From: Desulfuromusa sp. | GTDB taxonomy: Bacteria; Desulfobacterota; Desulfuromonadia; Desulfuromonadales; Geopsychrobacteraceae | Direction: 5' to 3' | NCBI GenBank assembly: GCA_029932345.1 | Contig: JAOZQF010000003.1 | Coordinates: forward strand, 1 to 35,204 | DNA length: 35,204 nt | Shown here: positions 26,756-35,204 of the stretch, one piece after another | How positions within the stretch are numbered: position 1 is the stretch's first letter | How the letters are laid out: every line of letters begins with the position of its first letter | Program-made: the position numbers and the translations under genes | Notes under the pieces: generated by a model | What the model was told of the DNA's origin: nothing | Databases searched by the model: none | Seen by the model: the letters and a program-made list of their open reading frames with translations, nothing else

Positions 26756-28393
26756 TTAAAACAACGAATCTTCCTCTTCCGGCCAAAAGCGTTGCTGCAT
26801 ACTGTCTAATAATGGTCCGAAACTATCCCTCTTTAAAGCTGAAACAGCGACAGCATCATAACGTCGACAGATGTGAACAAGATCCTCAACGGGAACCTTG
26901 TCAATTTTATTAAAAACCAGCAGTCGCTGTTGAGTCCCCAGGTTCAGACCATCCAGTATTTTATCAACGGATTTGATCTGTTCATCAAAGCGTGGATTTG
27001 ACAAGTCAACCAGATGCAATAACAAATCAGCATCCTCCAGCTCTTCCAATGTTGCCTTGAAAGCACCGATGAGACTGCTGGGGAGATCACGAATAAAACC
27101 AACTGTATCAGTAATGATCACTTCCCGGTCCAAGGGGAAACGGAGACGCCTGGTTGCCGTATCCAAAGTCGCGAAAAGGAGGTTTTCAGTGAGAACATCA
27201 CTTTGTGTCAGCGCATTCAATAAAGTTGACTTTCCGGCATTGGTGTAGCCAACGATAGAGATAATCGGCAGCCCTGCCCGAATTCTTTTCTGCCGCCTTT
27301 GGACTCGACCACGACCGAGAGAGTCGAGCTGTTTCTCCAGGCGACGAATTTTATCACGGATGCGACGCCGGTCAGTTTCCAACTTGGTTTCACCGGGCCC
27401 CCGCCCCCCGATGCCACCCATCAGACGGGACATGGCCGTCCCCTTCCCGGATAAACGGGGAAGAATATATTTAAGTTGTGCCAGTTCAACCTGAACCTTT
27501 CCGTCTCGGGATTGCGCTCGCTTGGCAAAAATGTCCAATATCAGCTGACTTCGATCTATGACTTTCATCTCGGTCATTTCAGAAATCGAGCGGATCTGGT
27601 TCGGCGTCAGATCCTGATCAAATACCAATAAAGTTACACGTTGCTGCAGGGCACGGATGATAATTTCCCGTAGTTTCCCTTCACCGACCAGAAATCTGGG
27701 ATTGAATTTTCGGGGACGCTGAATAACCTGATCGATCACCGTAAGATCAGCGGTTCGAGCCAGCTCCTCAAGTTCAGCCATGGAATCCTCAACCCGTTGC
27801 CGGCTCATCTGCCCAACCGAGATCAGTAATGCCCGCTCCCGGCCATCGGCAAGATCGATCGTCTCAGCAGCAACCCGCTCCATTTCCTGATCGAGAGCAT
27901 CAACAAAAGCAGAGAAATCGAGATTAAAACGGTAAAAATTGTCGAATTCAACTGTTTCAATCTGTGTTTTACTACGGGTTGGCAGGAGATGTGCGTAAGA
28001 AAAAAGGGTTGGCAAGCCATCCTCGCCAACACCAATAACCGCCATGACATCCAGGCGCAACAGTTCCAGGTCGGTTAAATCATCACGACTCAGAGGCTCT
28101 GACTTTAAGTGAGTGTGGACACAACGCAGCCCCCGCAACCCGCTCCGCCCCAAACTATATTTAGAAAGATCAGGTATTTCAATTTCACGATCGTTACCAA
28201 CAATAACAAATTGAACCGTCCCGGATCGATCAATGATCAAACCAATCTGGCGTTTCAACTCGCTTGACAGTTCCGTCAAATAGCGAGCTAATTCTGTAGA
28301 AATCAGCTCATTGGCTGGAATTTTACGGCGATAAATCCGTTCCAGAGCTTTGATTTGGCTCGCTTTTAGCCCGCCAGTTTTTCCTTCGATCAT
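26756..28393 (-). CDS. hflX: GTPase HflX
   Basis: 'GGIGGRGPGETKLETDRRRIRDKIRRLEKQL', 'ISIVGYTNAGKSTLLNALTQSDVLTENLLFATLDTATRRL', 'DTVGFIRDLPSSLIGAFKATLEE', 'VFNKID'. Confidence 0.95.
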   Translation of the reverse strand: MIEGKTGGLKASQIKALERIYRRKIPANELISTELARYLTELSSELKRQIGLIIDRSGTVQFVIVGNDREIEIPDLSKYSLGRSGLRGLRCVHTHLKSEPLSRDDLTDLELLRLDVMAVIGVGEDGLPTLFSYAHLLPTRSKTQIETVEFDNFYRFNLDFSAFVDALDQEMERVAAETIDLADGRERALLISVGQMSRQRVEDSMAELEELARTADLTVIDQVIQRPRKFNPRFLVGEGKLREIIIRALQQRVTLLVFDQDLTPNQIRSISEMTEMKVIDRSQLILDIFAKRAQSRDGKVQVELAQLKYILPRLSGKGTAMSRLMGGIGGRGPGETKLETDRRRIRDKIRRLEKQLDSLGRGRVQRRQKRIRAGLPIISIVGYTNAGKSTLLNALTQSDVLTENLLFATLDTATRRLRFPLDREVIITDTVGFIRDLPSSLIGAFKATLEELEDADLLLHLVDLSNPRFDEQIKSVDKILDGLNLGTQQRLLVFNKIDKVPVEDLVHICRRYDAVAVSALKRDSFGPLLDSMQQRFWPEEEDSLF

Positions 28394-28420
28394 TTTTTAA
28401 TATCCGGAGGATTACATAGA

Positions 28421-28455
28421 AAAAGGGGACATGTCATCACCACGTGTCCCCTTTT
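28421..28455 (-). terminator. Hairpin terminator downstream of fabI
   Basis: AAAAGGGGAC (28421-28430) / GTCCCCTTTT (28446-28455), extendable inward; U-rich on both strands. Confidence 0.75.
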
Positions 28456-28513
28456 CCACAGAAAATAAAAATCACGGAGATACACAACAGCGGTCGCCAT
28501 CCCCAGTTATTGT

Positions 28514-29281
28514 TTAGCCAGCAGCGATATTAAAGCCGCCATCAACATAATGAACTTCCCCGGTGACCCCGGAAGCAAGGTCAGACAACAGGTAGAGAGT
28601 AGCCTTACCAACTTCCTCCTGACTAACCAGACGCTTCAGTGGTGCGCGTTCTACTGCCACGCTGAGTTTTTTCTTAAAATCGGCAATTCCGGCAGCAGCC
28701 AAAGTTCTGATCGGGCCAGCGGAAACAGCATTGACCCGGATCCCCTGCTCACCCAGCTCTGCAGCCAGATAACGGACCGAAGATTCCAACGCAGCCTTGG
28801 CAACCCCCATAACATTATAGGCAGGAACGGTACGAACTGAGCCAAGGTAAGTCATAGTAACAATGCTACCACCTTTACGCAGAACCGGCAGAGCACAACG
28901 GGTCATGGAAACCAGGGAATAAGCACTGACGTCCAGAGCCAAACGAAAACCATCTCGGCTGGTTTGACTGAAAGGACGCTTTAAATCTTCACGATTAGCA
29001 AAAGCGATGGCATGAACAACAAAATCAATTTCACCCCACTGTTTTTCCAGTTCACTGAAAACCGCCACCATTTCATCTTCATTCTGCACATCACAAGGGA
29101 GAATAATAGTGGAGTCAAGGCTTTCAGCCAAAGGCCGTACCCGCCGCTCTAATGGTTCATTCAAATAAGTAAATGCCAGTTCAGCACCTGCGGCACGCAG
29201 TTGCTGAGCGACCCCCCAAGCAATACTCTTATCGTTTGCAACGCCAAAAATAATCCCTTTTTTCCCACTCATCAATCCCAT
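28514..29281 (-). CDS. fabI: Enoyl-[acyl-carrier-protein] reductase (NADH) FabI
   Basis: 'GKKGIIFGVANDKSIAWGVAQQLRAAGAELAFTYL', 'YNVMGVAKAALESSVRYLAAELGEQGIRVNAVSAGPIRTLAAAGI'. Confidence 0.95.
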   Translation of the reverse strand: MGLMSGKKGIIFGVANDKSIAWGVAQQLRAAGAELAFTYLNEPLERRVRPLAESLDSTIILPCDVQNEDEMVAVFSELEKQWGEIDFVVHAIAFANREDLKRPFSQTSRDGFRLALDVSAYSLVSMTRCALPVLRKGGSIVTMTYLGSVRTVPAYNVMGVAKAALESSVRYLAAELGEQGIRVNAVSAGPIRTLAAAGIADFKKKLSVAVERAPLKRLVSQEEVGKATLYLLSDLASGVTGEVHYVDGGFNIAAG

Positions 29282-29470
29282 GATTTACTATCTCCTTGAT
29301 CAAGAATTTTAAATTTAAGGCTCTTTTTAACAAAAGTGTGGTTGGAAGGCAAGTACGTTGAGGGACTGAGAATCTATATATCGTCCCGGAACACTCTAAG
29401 AAAACCATTTTAACCACGACACAACCACAGCGTTTATCCTACAATACCCTGACAATAACAGGAGGAAGCA

Positions 29471-30880
29471 ATGCGCCAAACACTTTACGATAAACTCTGG
29501 GATAGTCACGTGGTCAGTCAGGAGACAGATGGCACCTGCCTGCTTTATATTGACCGGCAACTCCTGCATGAGGTGACTTCACCACAAGCCTTTGCAGGGC
29601 TACGCCTTGCCGGGCGCAAACCCTGGCGAGTGAGTGCGAACCTGGCAGTTCCAGATCACAATGTACCAACAGATAATCGCGCTGCCGGTATCACTGACCC
29701 AATTTCTCGACTGCAGGTAGAAACTCTGGGGGACAACTGTGCTGAGTACGGAATCACCGAATTCGGCATGAATGATCCACGCCAAGGGATTGTTCACGTC
29801 ATCGGAGCCGAACAGGGGGCAACCCTCCCCGGGATGACTATCGTCTGTGGCGATTCCCACACGGCAACTCATGGCGCTTTTGGTGCACTGGCGTTTGGTA
29901 TTGGCACCTCGGAAGTTGAACATGTCCTGGCAACACAATGTCTGATCCAGAAAAAATCAAAAACATTATTAATTGAGATTAACGGTGAGCTCCCGGCAGG
30001 GGTGACCGCCAAAGATATTGTTCTTGCCATCATCGGTCGAATCGGTACCGCAGGAGGAACCGGCTATACCATCGAATTTGGTGGTTCTACGATACGCAAC
30101 CTCTCGATGGAAGGACGTATGACGATCTGTAATATGTCCATCGAAGCCGGGGCACGTGCAGGGATCATCGCCGTTGACCAGACCACCATCGATTATGTTA
30201 AAGGACGACCTTTTGCCCCCACAGGTAAACTCTGGGAGCAGGCGGTGGAAAGCTGGCAGCAGTTACACAGCGACCCCGATGCAGAGTTTGACCAAGTAGT
30301 AACAATTGATGCTTGCAACCTGCAACCTCAGGTCACCTGGGGAACATCACCGGAGATGGTTGTCACAATTGATGGGAAAGTTCCCGACCCAGCGGCAGAA
30401 TCTGACAAAATTAAACGTGAAGGGATTCAGGGTGCGCTTAACTATATGGGACTGACTCCTGGAACCCCGATGGTTGAAATTCAGCTCGATAAAATATTCA
30501 TCGGCTCCTGTACCAATGGGCGAATTGAAGATTTACGTGCAGCAGCGGCTGTTGCCAAAGGGAGAAAACTGGCGCAGAACATCAAGCTGGCGCTGGTCGT
30601 CCCCGGGTCAGGTCCGGTTAAACAACAGGCGGAGACGGAAGGTCTGGATAAGATTTTTATTGCAGCTGGTTTTGAATGGCGTGAACCGGGCTGTTCCATG
30701 TGTCTGGCGATGAATGACGATCGACTTGCACCAGAGGAACGCTGTGCCTCAACATCGAATCGTAATTTCGAAGGACGCCAAGGTCAGGGTGGCCGGACTC
30801 ATTTAGTCAGTCCTGCAATGGCTGCAGCGGCGGCTGTCACCGGCCATTTCATCGACATTCGACAGTTGGAGAAAATATAA
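29471..30880 (+). CDS. leuC: 3-isopropylmalate dehydratase large subunit
   Basis: AGGAGGAAGCAATG start. '[12 protein letters not shown]', '[32 protein letters not shown]' (read [11 protein letters not shown]...), '[17 protein letters not shown]', '[11 protein letters not shown]'. Confidence 0.96.
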   Translation: MRQTLYDKLWDSHVVSQETDGTCLLYIDRQLLHEVTSPQAFAGLRLAGRKPWRVSANLAVPDHNVPTDNRAAGITDPISRLQVETLGDNCAEYGITEFGMNDPRQGIVHVIGAEQGATLPGMTIVCGDSHTATHGAFGALAFGIGTSEVEHVLATQCLIQKKSKTLLIEINGELPAGVTAKDIVLAIIGRIGTAGGTGYTIEFGGSTIRNLSMEGRMTICNMSIEAGARAGIIAVDQTTIDYVKGRPFAPTGKLWEQAVESWQQLHSDPDAEFDQVVTIDACNLQPQVTWGTSPEMVVTIDGKVPDPAAESDKIKREGIQGALNYMGLTPGTPMVEIQLDKIFIGSCTNGRIEDLRAAAAVAKGRKLAQNIKLALVVPGSGPVKQQAETEGLDKIFIAAGFEWREPGCSMCLAMNDDRLAPEERCASTSNRNFEGRQGQGGRTHLVSPAMAAAAAVTGHFIDIRQLEKI

Positions 30881-31518
30881 TGGAAAAATTTACTACCTTC
30901 ACTGGAGTGGTTGCCCCGCTCGACCGTGCCAACATCGATACTGATGCGATTATTCCGAAACAATTCTTGAAATCAATTAAACGCACCGGATTCGGTCCCT
31001 ATCTGTTTGATGAATGGCGCTATCTGGATCATGGCGAGCCGGGGATGGATTGCAGTAATCGTCCCCTGAACCAGGACTTTGTTCTCAATCAACAACGTTA
31101 TTTAGGTACACAGATCCTGTTGAGCAGAGACAACTTCGGCTGTGGATCTTCCCGCGAACATGCCCCCTGGGCACTGCTCGATTTTGGCATCAAAGTGTTA
31201 ATTGCCCCAAGCTTTGCCGATATTTTTCATAACAACTGCTTCAAAAATGGGATTTTACCGATTGTTTTGAGTAACAAACAGGTAGACCAACTGTTTGTTG
31301 AGGTTGACCGAACACCCGGTTACCAGATTGAAGTTAATCTCGCCGAGCAAACTTTATCAACCCCTGCGGGAGAAATTCTCCGCTTCGAAGTGGACTCTTT
31401 CCGCAAACTGTCTCTGCTCAATGGGCTGGATGATATTGGCTTGACCCTGGAAAAGCTGGACCAAATTCGTAGCTATGAGAGACAACAACAACAGAAAACA
31501 CCGTGGTTATTTACTTAA
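30880..31518 (+). CDS. leuD: 3-isopropylmalate dehydratase small subunit
   Basis: ATG overlaps the leuC stop by 1 nt. '[33 protein letters not shown]', '[16 protein letters not shown]'. Confidence 0.96.
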   Translation: MEKFTTFTGVVAPLDRANIDTDAIIPKQFLKSIKRTGFGPYLFDEWRYLDHGEPGMDCSNRPLNQDFVLNQQRYLGTQILLSRDNFGCGSSREHAPWALLDFGIKVLIAPSFADIFHNNCFKNGILPIVLSNKQVDQLFVEVDRTPGYQIEVNLAEQTLSTPAGEILRFEVDSFRKLSLLNGLDDIGLTLEKLDQIRSYERQQQQKTPWLFT

Positions 31519-31591
31519 ATAAGGGGACGAGTATAGAAGAACTTCTCCCGCGATTAAACCAGGTCAAAAAGACTATCTTATATATTGGTGC

Positions 31592-32251
31592 TTATTTCAC
31601 CGGGCGACGGATATGAATCTCCCTCGCTAACATATCATCAACCGCAAACTGCGAATGTCCCACTTTAAAGATATAACTGGGAAATTTTTGCATCAGGGTG
31701 ACCTGGCTCCCCGGTAAAACCCCCATACTCATCAACTTCTGCATTTTCTTATCATCACTCGCTGCTAAATAGGCGATTTCTCCCGATTCACCAGACTTCA
31801 ACTCAGTGAGGGCGACAATTCCCGGTTCACCCTGTTGTCTGGCCACAATACAACACTCTCCCGGTGGGATTGGATTGCCATGGGGGCAGGTAGTGGGGTG
31901 ATTCAATAAAGTACAGAGTTTGGTATCAACTCCCTGCCGCAGCAAATGTTCAAATTCACAAGCTTGATCATTCCCTTCATCACCGGCAATCCCGAGGATA
32001 TCCATAGTGAGACGCTCGGCCAGACGGTGCCTGCGGACGGTCATCTGTGCTTCAGGTCGACCCTCTTTCCGCAGATGAACCCGGTCGCCACGAAGTTCGA
32101 CATAAGCTCGTTGCACCAGTTCCAACAGTTGCGGTGAATCGTTTTCAACCTTCAGGGAGGTTAACAGGCAGCCGACATTATCCCCTTCAACCGTCATCAC
32201 CCAAAGTGATTCCAAAATTTCTTCTGCTTCTTCAGATAATCTTTCCATCAT
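31592..32251 (-). CDS. DtxR-family metalloregulator with C-terminal FeoA/SH3-like domain
   Basis: DtxR-like dimerisation/metal region 'MTVRRHRLAERLTMDILGIAGDEGNDQACEFEHLLRQGVDTKLCTLLNHPTTCPHGNPIP'; C-terminal FeoA-like 'GEIAYLAASDDKKMQKLMSMGVLPGSQVTLMQKFPSYIFKVGHSQFAVDDMLAREIHI'. Confidence 0.85.
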   Translation of the reverse strand: MMERLSEEAEEILESLWVMTVEGDNVGCLLTSLKVENDSPQLLELVQRAYVELRGDRVHLRKEGRPEAQMTVRRHRLAERLTMDILGIAGDEGNDQACEFEHLLRQGVDTKLCTLLNHPTTCPHGNPIPPGECCIVARQQGEPGIVALTELKSGESGEIAYLAASDDKKMQKLMSMGVLPGSQVTLMQKFPSYIFKVGHSQFAVDDMLAREIHIRRPVK

Positions 32252-32438
32252 GAGCGACCCTCTTCTTTTTTAAAAAACGGCTCAACAATTTACTCGGTGC
32301 CGGGTTTGCATAACCACAATAGGGGCAATGGACTTTATGACACCCCCCCAGGCAAGCGCCACAACTCTTTCCACCTGCGGGAGCACCCACTATTTCATCT
32401 ATCTCCTTATGACAAAATCCACAGTTCACGCCAGCCAA
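32232..32438 (-). CDS. Small cysteine-rich (zinc-ribbon-like) protein, Feo-associated
   Basis: 68 aa, 7 Cys in CGFC, CGACLGGC and CPYC motifs. Overlaps feoB by 13 bp upstream and the DtxR-like gene by 20 bp downstream (translational coupling pattern). Confidence 0.7.
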   Translation of the reverse strand: MAGVNCGFCHKEIDEIVGAPAGGKSCGACLGGCHKVHCPYCGYANPAPSKLLSRFLKKKRVAHDGKII

Positions 32439-34384
32439 CCGGTAGCAAGGAGAAATTTATTAAGAAACCAGCCGGAAGAAAACGCCAGAACCGTCACAAA
32501 AATAAAAATTGTCAGAGCAACCTTGATGCCACGCTCTTTAATCATCACTAGAAACTGGGCAACACAAGGGACAAACAGGGTCAATGTTACGGCTGATACG
32601 GTCAACTGAGTTGCATTTAAAATCCCGGAGGACTGTAAATCATAGAGTCCCGCAGCACCAAAATCACGGCGAAAAAAACCAAATACAAATGCGGTCGTCA
32701 CTTCAACTGGCAAACCAATGGCGGCAACCACAGGACTGAAAGCATCGATCACTGTTTCCAGAGTTCCGGTCATTTTACCCGCCCAAAGAACCACCGATGC
32801 GAATAAAAATAGCGGCAGTATTTCGACAAAATAACTCTGCATCCGGGTCAATGTTTTCACCATGACATTACGTAACTGTGGCATTCTTAAAGGGGGAATT
32901 TCCATATAAAAAATCGGACTCTCCCCTGGTAATATCTTTGATGCTAAAAACCCAATCAGGAGAAAAACCAGTAATAAAAAAACCGTCCAGACCGCCAATG
33001 CATTGGGTTCTGCCGACAATAAGCCTAAAATAACCCCCAGCTGTGCACTGCAGGGGATAGCCAATGCCAGCAACATTGTTGCAATAATCCGTTCCCGTTT
33101 TGTTTCGAGTGTCCGGGTCACCAGTGTCGCCATGGTGTCACAACCAAACCCGAGAACCATCGGGATAACCGCCCGCCCTGACAAACCAATTTTTTTAAAC
33201 AATCGGTCAACCAGCAGTGCCAGCCGTGGGAAATAACCGGTATCCTCTAAAAGAGAAAAAACCAGAAAAAAAGTTCCAACGATCGGCAGAACCAATGCCA
33301 CCGCATAGCGAATCCCCAGGGTCCAAATACCGTACTCTCCCGCGATCAGTTCAAACAACCAATGTGCGGTCAGATATTTTTCAGAAAAATGGACAACTGG
33401 TGGGTTGATATAAGTTTCAAAAAGATTGCCCTCAAGAAAATCAACCAATGTTCCGGCACCAAATCCACCGACAAATTGATAGAGGCCAAAATAGACAACA
33501 AGGATTAAAATTGGTGCTCCCGTAAGGGGGTTCATCATCCAGCGTGAAAGCTTTTCTGAAAAAGGCTCGGTCTCGTTAATGGTCTGCGTCACAACATCTT
33601 TAAGCATCTGTTTACAAATTTTTCGCCGCTCTAAACTGATTTGCAAATGTAAATCGGCACGACGGCGAAAAGAGATCTCTCGGATGACTTTAATCAATTG
33701 TTCATAACCATTGCCGGCTTCTTTTTCAGCAACCAACTCCTGGATATCATCATCTTTCTGCATCAACAGAATACTGGTTGCACGCCGACTGAGACGATAC
33801 TCACCATGGATCAACTGATTTATCTGCAAAATATCCTGTTCCAGGTCATGAGCATAAATAAAAGGGTGATATGGCACCATGGCGTAATCAGAAATGGCCT
33901 GACGTAATTCTTCAAGCCCGACTTTCCGTTTCATCACCGCACCAATCACCGGGATACCAAGCTTTTTCTGTAGCAATTCCAAATCGAGCTGCATCCCCAG
34001 CCGCTTCGCTTCATCAAGAATATTGACTACCAGGATCACCGGCAAACCCGCCTCGATCAACTGCAGAGTCATTGGCAGCATCCGCTCAATGTTTCGAGCA
34101 TCTATCACGTGAACTACAGCATGAGGATCCTCAGTTAAAAGGATCCGCCTGGCAACCCTCTCCTCCTCGGTAATCGGCATCATCGAATACATACCGGGAG
34201 TATCCAGAATTTCATAACGTTGCTCAGCAATCTGACAATGACCCCGGGAAACTTCAACTGAAGTTCCCGGGTAGTTGGATACCGTGGTATAAGCGCCAGT
34301 CAGAGCATTAAAGACGACACTTTTACCGACGTTGGGATTTCCAACCAGGATAACTTTAGGGGGTGATATTTGCTGAGCAGACAT
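32426..34384 (-). CDS. feoB: Ferrous iron transport protein B
   Basis: 'VILVGNPNVGKSVVFNALTGAYTTVSNYPGTSVEVSRG', 'DTPGMYSM', C-terminal Nramp-like gate motifs 'VIPMVLGFGCDTMATLVTRTLETKRERIIATMLLALAIPCSAQLGVI'. Confidence 0.95.
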   Translation of the reverse strand: MSAQQISPPKVILVGNPNVGKSVVFNALTGAYTTVSNYPGTSVEVSRGHCQIAEQRYEILDTPGMYSMMPITEEERVARRILLTEDPHAVVHVIDARNIERMLPMTLQLIEAGLPVILVVNILDEAKRLGMQLDLELLQKKLGIPVIGAVMKRKVGLEELRQAISDYAMVPYHPFIYAHDLEQDILQINQLIHGEYRLSRRATSILLMQKDDDIQELVAEKEAGNGYEQLIKVIREISFRRRADLHLQISLERRKICKQMLKDVVTQTINETEPFSEKLSRWMMNPLTGAPILILVVYFGLYQFVGGFGAGTLVDFLEGNLFETYINPPVVHFSEKYLTAHWLFELIAGEYGIWTLGIRYAVALVLPIVGTFFLVFSLLEDTGYFPRLALLVDRLFKKIGLSGRAVIPMVLGFGCDTMATLVTRTLETKRERIIATMLLALAIPCSAQLGVILGLLSAEPNALAVWTVFLLLVFLLIGFLASKILPGESPIFYMEIPPLRMPQLRNVMVKTLTRMQSYFVEILPLFLFASVVLWAGKMTGTLETVIDAFSPVVAAIGLPVEVTTAFVFGFFRRDFGAAGLYDLQSSGILNATQLTVSAVTLTLFVPCVAQFLVMIKERGIKVALTIFIFVTVLAFSSGWFLNKFLLATGWLA

Positions 34385-34417
34385 AAAACTGTAAACCTTC
34401 TAACAACAATGAGAATT

Positions 34418-34583
34418 TAGGAGGCTGTCGGACTATCCATGAACTGGCTGCAAATCCATTTGTTTGGCTCAGTTTTCAGCTCCTTTTTGCCCCATAGCTA
34501 TGGCTATGAGCCTGCAAACGAGCTGAAAACTGCTCTCAAACCTCTGAATTTTGCTTCAGTCCGTATAGTCCGACAACCTCCTA
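34418..34583. mobile_element. MITE-like fold-back element, copy 1 (between fur and feoB)
   Basis: Terminal inverted repeats TAGGAGGCTGTCGGACTAT / ATAGTCCGACAACCTCCTA (one mismatch). Internal perfect 13-bp inverted repeat CAGTTTTCAGCTC (34470-34482) / GAGCTGAAAACTG (34520-34532). Central 12-bp palindrome CCATAGCTATGG (34492-34503). TA at both outer ends. Confidence 0.8.
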
Positions 34584-34616
34584 GCTGAATAGTTTTGCCA
34601 ATAAATGCGAGATAGC

Positions 34617-35054
34617 TTAACCATCAATTAGTTTGGCACATTTAGAACAAAGTCCATAAAGCTCATGGCGATGTCGCTCAATTTTAAAATCATACTGAGC
34701 CGCCACCTGCTCCTGTAGTTCTTCTATCTTCGGTTCAATGAACTCGACAATTAAACCACAATTTGTACAAACCAGGTGATCATGGTGTTGATCGGCATTT
34801 AAAGCTTCAAAGCGTGCTTGCCCGTCACCAAAATCCAACTCTCTGGCAATTCCACATTCGGCAAACAACTTCAAAGTACGATGGACAGTTGCATAACCAA
34901 TTTTCGGGTGATTCTTACGCAAACGGAAATAAAGATCTTCGGTGGAAAAATGTAATTTTGAACCGAGAAATGTCTCTAGTATCGTCATTCTCTGACTGGT
35001 ATTTTTCAGCCCTTTACGACGAACATACTCATTGAATATCGTCACCTGATCCAT
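34617..35054 (-). CDS. fur: Fur family transcriptional regulator
   Basis: 'RRKGLKNTSQRMTILETFLGSKLHFSTEDLYFRLRKNHPKIGYATVHRTLKLFAECGIARE', 'HHDHLVCTNCGLIVEF', 'CSKC'. Confidence 0.92.
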   Translation of the reverse strand: MDQVTIFNEYVRRKGLKNTSQRMTILETFLGSKLHFSTEDLYFRLRKNHPKIGYATVHRTLKLFAECGIARELDFGDGQARFEALNADQHHDHLVCTNCGLIVEFIEPKIEELQEQVAAQYDFKIERHRHELYGLCSKCAKLIDG

Positions 35055-35066
35055 CAGATAACCCTT

Positions 35067-35204
35067 TAGCAGCCTATCGGACTATCAATAAACTGGCTGC
35101 AAATTTGTCTGTTTGGCCTATATTTCAGCTCCTTTTCGACCAATAGCTGTGGCTATTACTCTCAAATGAGCCAAAATCTGATCTCAAACGACCAAATTTT
35201 CGCT
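35067..35204. mobile_element. MITE-like fold-back element, copy 2 (upstream of fur, cut by the window end)
   Basis: Aligns almost without gaps to copy 1 in the same orientation: TAGCAGCCTATCGGACTATCAATAAACTGGCTGCAAAT... versus TAGGAGGCTGTCGGACTATCCATGAACTGGCTGCAAAT...; shared TTTCAGCTCCTTTT and ATAGCTRTGGCTAT. Confidence 0.75.

Noticed and set aside
34401-34417. Fur box between copy 1 of the element and feoB (AACAATGAGAAT)
   Set aside because: Only a weak partial resemblance to GATAATGATAATCATTATC; not enough to call a site without a motif scan.
1-35204. CRISPR arrays, tRNA/rRNA genes, prophage or transposase genes
   Set aside because: None recognised on either strand by direct reading. Only the non-coding MITE-like elements suggest mobility.

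Overview
This 35.2 kb window looks like a gene-dense bacterial chromosome segment. The product repertoire and moderate GC suggest a Desulfuromonadales/Geobacter-like deltaproteobacterium; that lineage is inferred, not searched. About 33 protein-coding genes are supportable: a small + strand cluster (AhpD/CMD-like, tandem-TM2, two cupins, thioesterase, LysE exporter); Hsp20; an old-yellow-enzyme oxidoreductase; a lipoprotein + membrane GGDEF pair; a complete branched-chain amino-acid ABC transporter operon (livK-H-M-G-F order on the - strand); an ABC-F ATPase; a cytidylate-kinase-like protein; RNase E/G with a long basic-repeat tail; an N5-(carboxyethyl)ornithine-synthase-like dehydrogenase; a dynamin-like GTPase; cysteine synthase; an Smr protein; an MltD-like SLT/LysM protein; HflX; FabI; LeuCD; and an iron cluster (fur, feoB, small Cys-rich ORF, DtxR-FeoA fusion). 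I found no tRNA, rRNA, CRISPR array or transposase. The most interesting signals are: (1) two copies of a ~166 bp fold-back element with terminal inverted repeats, one directly upstream of feoB and one directly upstream of fur; (2) a ~200 nt structured leader upstream of the RNase E/G gene with mutually exclusive pairings; (3) a GGDEF domain whose substrate-selectivity positions are changed (Asp to Ser, Asn to Gly), as in Hypr/cGAMP-type enzymes; (4) several strong palindromes inside the liv operon; (5) a possible Pro-Pro-containing leader peptide in front of the ABC-F gene.
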